From contig NC_134845.1 of the NCBI RefSeq assembly GCF_965363235.1, positions 13,268,101-13,332,100 of the forward strand: 64,000 nucleotides of DNA. The letters are read 5' to 3'. Position 1 is the stretch's first letter; the number at the start of each line of letters is the position of its first letter. The position numbers and the translations under genes were made by a program. This DNA is from Mytilus galloprovincialis (Eukaryota > Mollusca > Bivalvia > Mytilida > Mytilidae). Under the pieces are notes generated by a model. It was not told where the DNA came from and did no database searches. It saw nothing but the letters and a program-made list of their open reading frames with translations. Positions 59,622 through 64,000 of this stretch are shown one piece after another.

Positions 59622-59999
59622 AACATATAATGTTTGGCTGCGGAAGCTATCATTAATTTTTTTTAAATTGGCACCACAATCATAAAATTTTCTTTGTAAT
59701 GAGTCAGTACAGATTGCAAAGTTTGAACAAAATAAATTGTGTGTTTTGGCAAATTTGTTTGACGGTTTTGTTTAACTTGAATCTCAGGGGTGCATCATAG
59801 CCTGTGACGCTAATCCTGTAACCCTATCCTGTGCCACAAACAGAAACAAACTGGCGTTTCTACGCAAAAAAACGATATTTTTTGGTTATTTTAGAAGGCA
59901 CTTATAAATTTTGTGTTGGAAAACTAGGTAGGGGGTGCTTATAGTGGCAGGGGTGCTTAATACGAGAAATACGGTACATGTGTTCGAGAAAACGAGAGT

Positions 60000-61985
60000 C
60001 GACGACTGTATTTTCAAGGTTTAAACTCTAGGCCTTGTAGTTTCAGAGGACAAGAATTTAGTTTTATTTCTACCAATCAGAAGAAAGAATTTCCCATGGC
60101 GACCATTTTTGAAATCAAATCGACATAAAATGAGGAAGCGTTGTATAGGACCTCCCATACACCATTCCCACCAAGCTACAGTTTAATCGGAATTGTAGTT
60201 TCAAAGGAAAACATTTTTTGATTTTGACCATTCAGAAACAGGTACTGCCCATGGTCACGGTAATTGTGGCTATGTTTGAGGTTGAATCAACACGAAATCT
60301 TTGTACAGGACTTTCATACATCATTTCTACCATTTTAGTTACAGTTACTAAATATACTTTGACAGGAAATGATTTTAAATTTCGAAAAAAAAATTGCCCA
60401 TGACATTATTGGCTGTCATGTTTGATTGCAGAAAAATGTGAAATCATAGTTCATGCCTACCAAGTTACAATTCAATATGCCTTGTAGTTTCAAAGGGGAA
60501 ACAAGGTTTATTCGACAAATCAGAAACAAATATTGCCGGTTGTGGCCATGATTGAAAATCAATCGGCACAAACGAGGAATCTGTTTAAAGGACCCTCCAT
60601 ATACATTCCTACAAAATTTAGTTTCAATTGAACAAGCAATTTTGAAGTAGAAGATTAAAAATGTGAATTTTTTACAGACGGAGGATAGACTGACAACAAA
60701 TGACGGATGCCAAGTGATGGCAAAAACACAATGTTAAACTAATTTCCGCCAAGGTGGCCGTCAAAACATTGTGGAGGACCATCATAGGTTCATTCATGTA
60801 TAATGTTGATTCAAGTGTAGCCGTTTCTGAGGGAAAAAACTGTTAAGATTTTTTTGGAATAGTGTCCAATGTTAAAATGTGTACCGCTCCGACGACCGTT
60901 TTGGAATTTTCGGATTGACACAAAAATCTTACAAATTGGTGAAGGACCATCATAGGATCATTCATACATAATACCAGTTCGATCTTTGTTATGGTAATTG
61001 GTATCTGAGAGGAAGCTGTTTACATAATTCTCGTAATGGTCCAATGCTAAATTATGTTCCCGCCATAACAGACATTCTGGATGTTGGATAGATGCCAAAA
61101 ACATATTTTCCATGAAGAACCAATATCTCATCATTCATGCATAATATCAATTCATTGCTAAAAAAGGCATCGGAAAAAAACTTGTTTATTATATGTATTT
61201 CCAATAGGATTCTATGTTAAGCTATGTCTCGTGGTGGCGGCCATCTTAGAAATTGGCCGAGGTCAACGAACACAAGTTGGGTTTCAATTGACCCAGTGGT
61301 TTCAGAGGAGAAGATTTTTTATATTGTTTTCTTTAAATTTTCTATTATTAGTAACGTGGCGGCCATGTTTGAAAGATGTTGGGGTCATCAACCAAAATTC
61401 TTAAAGGTAAGTGTATCATTAACCCCAATTTTGGTAGCAATTAATCCATTAAATGATTTTATAGATTTTTTTATTGATTTTTATTTTGATTGTACCCCTT
61501 TATTTTTTTTATAGCCATGTCGGCCATCTTGGATGACAGACTGGAACATCGGATACAATTTTTAAAGTAGACACCCTAAGAATGATAATGGCCAAGTTTG
61601 GTTCTAATTGGACCAGTGGTTTCAGTGGAAAAGATCTTTATTTATTTTTTTATTTTTTGGGGTCAACTTTTCTATTCTTAGTTATGGTGGCGGCCATGTT
61701 TGAAAGCAGTTTGGGTCATCAACCAAAATTTTAAAGGTAATCATAAGTGCATCATTTACCCCAATTTTAGGAGCAATTGGTCCATTAAAATATTTTATAG
61801 AATTTGTTTTATTGATTTAAACCCTATGTTCTATTGATAGCCACGGCGGCCATGTTGGATGACAGGTCGGAACATCAGATACAATTTTGAAAGTGGACAC
61901 CTTAAGGATGATTATGGCCAAGTTTGTTTCTAACTAGTCGAGTGGTTTCAGAGGAGAAGATCTTTGAATTTTTTATATATTTTAT
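60000..61985. repeat. Diverged tandem modules in the element interior
   Basis: Modules of about 160 bp with GTAGTTTCARAGGA and CCATTCAGAAA/CCATGGYSAC phrases (60037-60560), about 170-bp modules with GGACCATCATAGGWTCATTC (60776-61150), and about 320-bp modules with GGTTTCAGAGGAGAAGATYTT and GTGGCGGCCATGTTTGAAAG at 61300, 61618 and 61945. Frames inside are incidental. Confidence 0.7.
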
Positions 61986-61989
61986 ATAC

Positions 61990-62415
61990 TTTACATCCCC
62001 AGCGCTTGATTTTACATCTCCAGCGCACGACTTTACATCTTCAGCGCCGGACTTTACATCTCCATCGCTTTGTTTAACTTCTTCAGTGCTAGACTTAATA
62101 TCTCCAGCGCTTGATTTCACATCTTCAGCGCTTGACTTTACATCTCCAACATTAGACTTTGCATATTTCCAGCGCTAGATTTTACACATTTCCAGCGCTA
62201 GACTTTACATCTTGTGCGCTTGACTTTACATCTCCAGCGCTAGCCTTTAGATCTTCAGCGCTGGACTTTACATCTCCATCGCTGGACTTTACATCTCCAG
62301 CGCTAGACATTACATCTTCAGCGCTGGACTTTACATCTCCAGCGCTAGACATCACATCTCTAGCGCTAGACTTTACATCTCCAGCGCTAGACTTTACACA
62401 TCGTCAGCGCAGGAC
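61990..62415. repeat. Right 21-bp array of the foldback-like element
   Basis: About 20 units of CCAGCGCTAGACTTTACATC plus T, the inverse of the left array, ending at GCGCAGGACTTTAAAAGACA, the mirror of the left terminus. Confidence 0.92.
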
Positions 62416-62467
62416 TTTAAAAGACACTTTATAATCTGTGTGAGACCAACAGGGGTCCGTTCAAAGT

Positions 62468-63473
62468 CCTTCAAAACCTCTATTTTTATTTTTACCCTGC
62501 TGTTCTGGGTTATTTTAAAAGGTGATATTCACTTAAATCGTGTCAGATTTTTTTTGCGACATGAAAAACACATTATTTTTAAAAGTACATTTCGACTGAA
62601 GTGTCGAATTTCACATATAAGTGCTCTTAATTGGCAATGTGGAACAACAATTTTATTTTGGCATGTCAATTTCGATTTGTACGAGTGCACCCCATGGGTT
62701 TTAAGAAAATCATGTTTTCTTTGCCGATCGTTTACATCACGTGGGGATCAAACTTTCTTGATATTGACTTAATATATGCAAATACAAGCAAATACAAACA
62801 TGACAGTTGCATATTGGACTATAAACAACATCGTAAATTTGCCTCCACATGTAGTGAAGCAGAACCGGCAGTGATAAATTGTAAACTATACAAGATGCAG
62901 TTGAACATAAACAATTAGAAATTAATTAATCTATCCAACTTAACACAATAAACAATGAATCTATACCAAATCATCAATTTCTCAAAGTGCTTTGAAGTTT
63001 AACAATAGTTGTCTTTCTTGGAATAGTGAGAAAAAGCGGTTAATTTAAAATGAAAATAGCTTTTGATAGTTAATAGGCTACACATAAGAAAATTGATATG
63101 TTGTTTGGAAGATTCCATATTCTCTGTTATGCTAAATGGTTTACTACAAATAGCCTATTCACAGCAGATATATGCTCTAGCATCCAGCATATTTCCAATA
63201 CTTATAAAGTGAGAAAAACATTTTATTAGGGTATAAATGACATTAATAGAAGGCTTTAACAATTATGGTTGAACATATGTGAATTTTTACTCAAAATGTG
63301 TCACATTACCAAATATTAAGCATATTGGAAACATAGTGTAAATCACTTTGTCTTCATATTGCATGATTCTAAGGTGGACCCATACTTAATATATGGAACT
63401 AAATAAGGGTTGTGATTCTTAGGGTTTACGAACATAAACTGTACGGATGTATAGATATGGTATAAAGATATAA
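62468..63473. other. Intron of gene 4, no feature seen
   Basis: AT-rich, no repeat recognised. Frames 62440-62772 and 62631-62918 have no motif. Confidence 0.4.
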
Positions 63474-63668
63474 GAAAAAGTGGTATGAGTACCAATAAGG
63501 CAACTCGCTATCCAAGTCACAATATAAAAGTACACCATTATAGGTCAAAGTACCGTCTTCAACACGGAACATTGGCTAACATGGAACACCAAGCTATAAA
63601 GGGCCCCAAAAATACTACTGTAAAAAAATCAAACGGGAAAACCACTGGTCTTATCTATAAAATAAAAT
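63474..63668 (-). repeat. Dispersed repeat R6, partial diverged copy
   Basis: AAAAGTGGTATGAGTACCAA, AAGTACACCATTATAGGTCA and CCACTGGTCTTATCTATAAA parallel the start of 27820-28100 with many changes. The small plus frame here is not a gene. Confidence 0.55.
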
Positions 63669-63809
63669 AAATGAATGGTATGTATTTATAGTTTGTTTAA
63701 ATTTGAAAACATTGTACATGTTTCTTCCAAAACTAAGTAACATTGTGGTTCCGTCTTGTCGTTTATTATGTTTTAAGAATAAACATAACTGCATAATATA
63801 TATATTTAC

Positions 63810-63881
63810 CTATTGCGGACGAAATCGCAGCCACAACTAGTACAGAAAAGATCGTTTTATGTTCAATTGACGAACTGTGTG
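63810..63881 (-). CDS. Gene 4 exon: start of TM segment
   Basis: 72 bp between TCTTTTCAG and GTAAATAT on the minus strand. It encodes HSSSIEHKTIFSVLVVAAIS then SAI. Joined to exon 55272-55313 it gives an uninterrupted hydrophobic run of about 24 residues, preceded by a polar His/Ser/Lys stretch. The exon opens with two bases completing a codon, the same phase as the TM exons of genes 1-3. The ectodomain and signal peptide must lie beyond base 64000. Confidence 0.65.
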
Positions 63882-64000
63882 CTGAAAAGAGAATAATGTG
63901 CGTGTTATAATTCACTTAGTCTTCAACACTTTTACTTAGCTTGCTACTATGTTCGCAATCATTTATTCCTTTGATTTCATTAAATATAATGTGTTTTCTT
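63882..64000. other. Start of the next gene-4 intron
   Basis: Sequence beyond the TM exon acceptor; polypyrimidine on the minus strand. Upstream exons are outside the window. Confidence 0.4.

Larger units (their letters stand above)
57052..62461. mobile_element. 5.4-kb foldback-like transposon with minisatellite arms
   Basis: Outer ends are inverted repeats: left TACGGAGCCCTGTTGGTCTC matches the reverse complement of the right end, AACGGACCCCTGTTGGTCTC. The match runs about 45 bp through ACAAAGTGTCTTTAAAAGTC and CTGCGCTGA, then passes into 21-bp arrays pointing in opposite directions (about 80 units left, about 20 right). CAAAGT flanks both ends (57046-57051 and 62462-62467), a candidate target-site duplication. 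The interior (58.8-61.98 kb) has hairpins and tandem modules but no transposase, so it is non-autonomous. It lies in the 8.5-kb intron of gene 4. Confidence 0.78.

Noticed and set aside
61902..62434. Overlapping open frames on both strands in the right satellite array
   Set aside because: Same 21-bp period artefact; open on both strands.

Overview
The window looks like nuclear DNA from a bivalve mollusc, most likely a mussel of the Mytilus type. It is AT-rich and intron-rich, with very few long open reading frames. It is packed with dispersed repeats that I recall from mussel genomes, such as the CCAGGATTATAAT / ACGCCAGACGCGCGTTTCG family and the family ending in TTGGCACATTCCCCATTTCC. The species assignment rests on recall plus style, not on a search. 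There is no sign of bacterial, organellar or viral gene organisation.

Host genes. (1) At 892-1488 (+) lie the last two exons of a single-pass membrane protein. (2) At 15689-26754 (+) is a five-exon gene with one 8-cysteine EGF-like (MEGF/Draper/SCARF-like) module, a serine/threonine-rich stalk, a transmembrane segment and a tyrosine-bearing tail. (3) At 35214-41302 (+) is a three-exon paralogue with the same layout. All three tails carry a Y-[DE]-[DE]-I motif followed by [DN]-[DE]. An inverted, truncated copy of the gene-1 terminal exon (5373-5644, -) and a spare EGF half-exon (34564-34631, +) show that the family is still duplicating. (4) On the minus strand, 63881 down to 48286, four exons join in a perfectly phased frame. 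They encode a transmembrane segment, a P-loop STAND-type NTPase and about 16 ankyrin repeats. Its ectodomain would lie beyond base 64000. This membrane-tethered STAND-ankyrin protein is the most interesting host product here.

Mobile DNA by region. 2.2-8 kb: a 360-bp dispersed repeat with an internal palindrome, a LINE 3' end (3806-4231), and a 1351-bp inverted-repeat element built of palindromic boxes (6616-7966). 9-12.8 kb: a Penelope-like reverse transcriptase gene flanked by directly repeated ends, a tRNA-derived SINE, and a second broken RT copy. 15.8-17.5 kb: a foldback-like element with minisatellite arms in an intron of gene 2, ending at an (AT)n tract. 22.1-23.6 kb: a 33-57 bp minisatellite, also in gene 2. 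27-34.5 kb: several paired dispersed repeats. 36.9-38.8 kb: long copies of a common bivalve repeat. 45.76-46.2 kb: a 441-bp MITE with a TAAA duplication. 47.0-47.7 kb: a three-unit repeat. 51.7-52.8 kb: another RT remnant. 57.05-62.46 kb: a 5.4-kb foldback-like element with 21-bp tandem arms and a candidate 6-bp target-site duplication, lodged in an 8.5-kb intron of the STAND-ankyrin gene.

Together the genes suggest a locus of cell-surface receptors. The plus-strand members end in short tyrosine-motif tails suited to SH2 adaptor docking, while the minus-strand member carries its own NTPase and ankyrin signalling body. The TM exons of all four genes begin in the same phase (they complete a codon with two bases), so ectodomains and tails could be exchanged by recombination in introns. 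Function in immunity or recognition is inference only.
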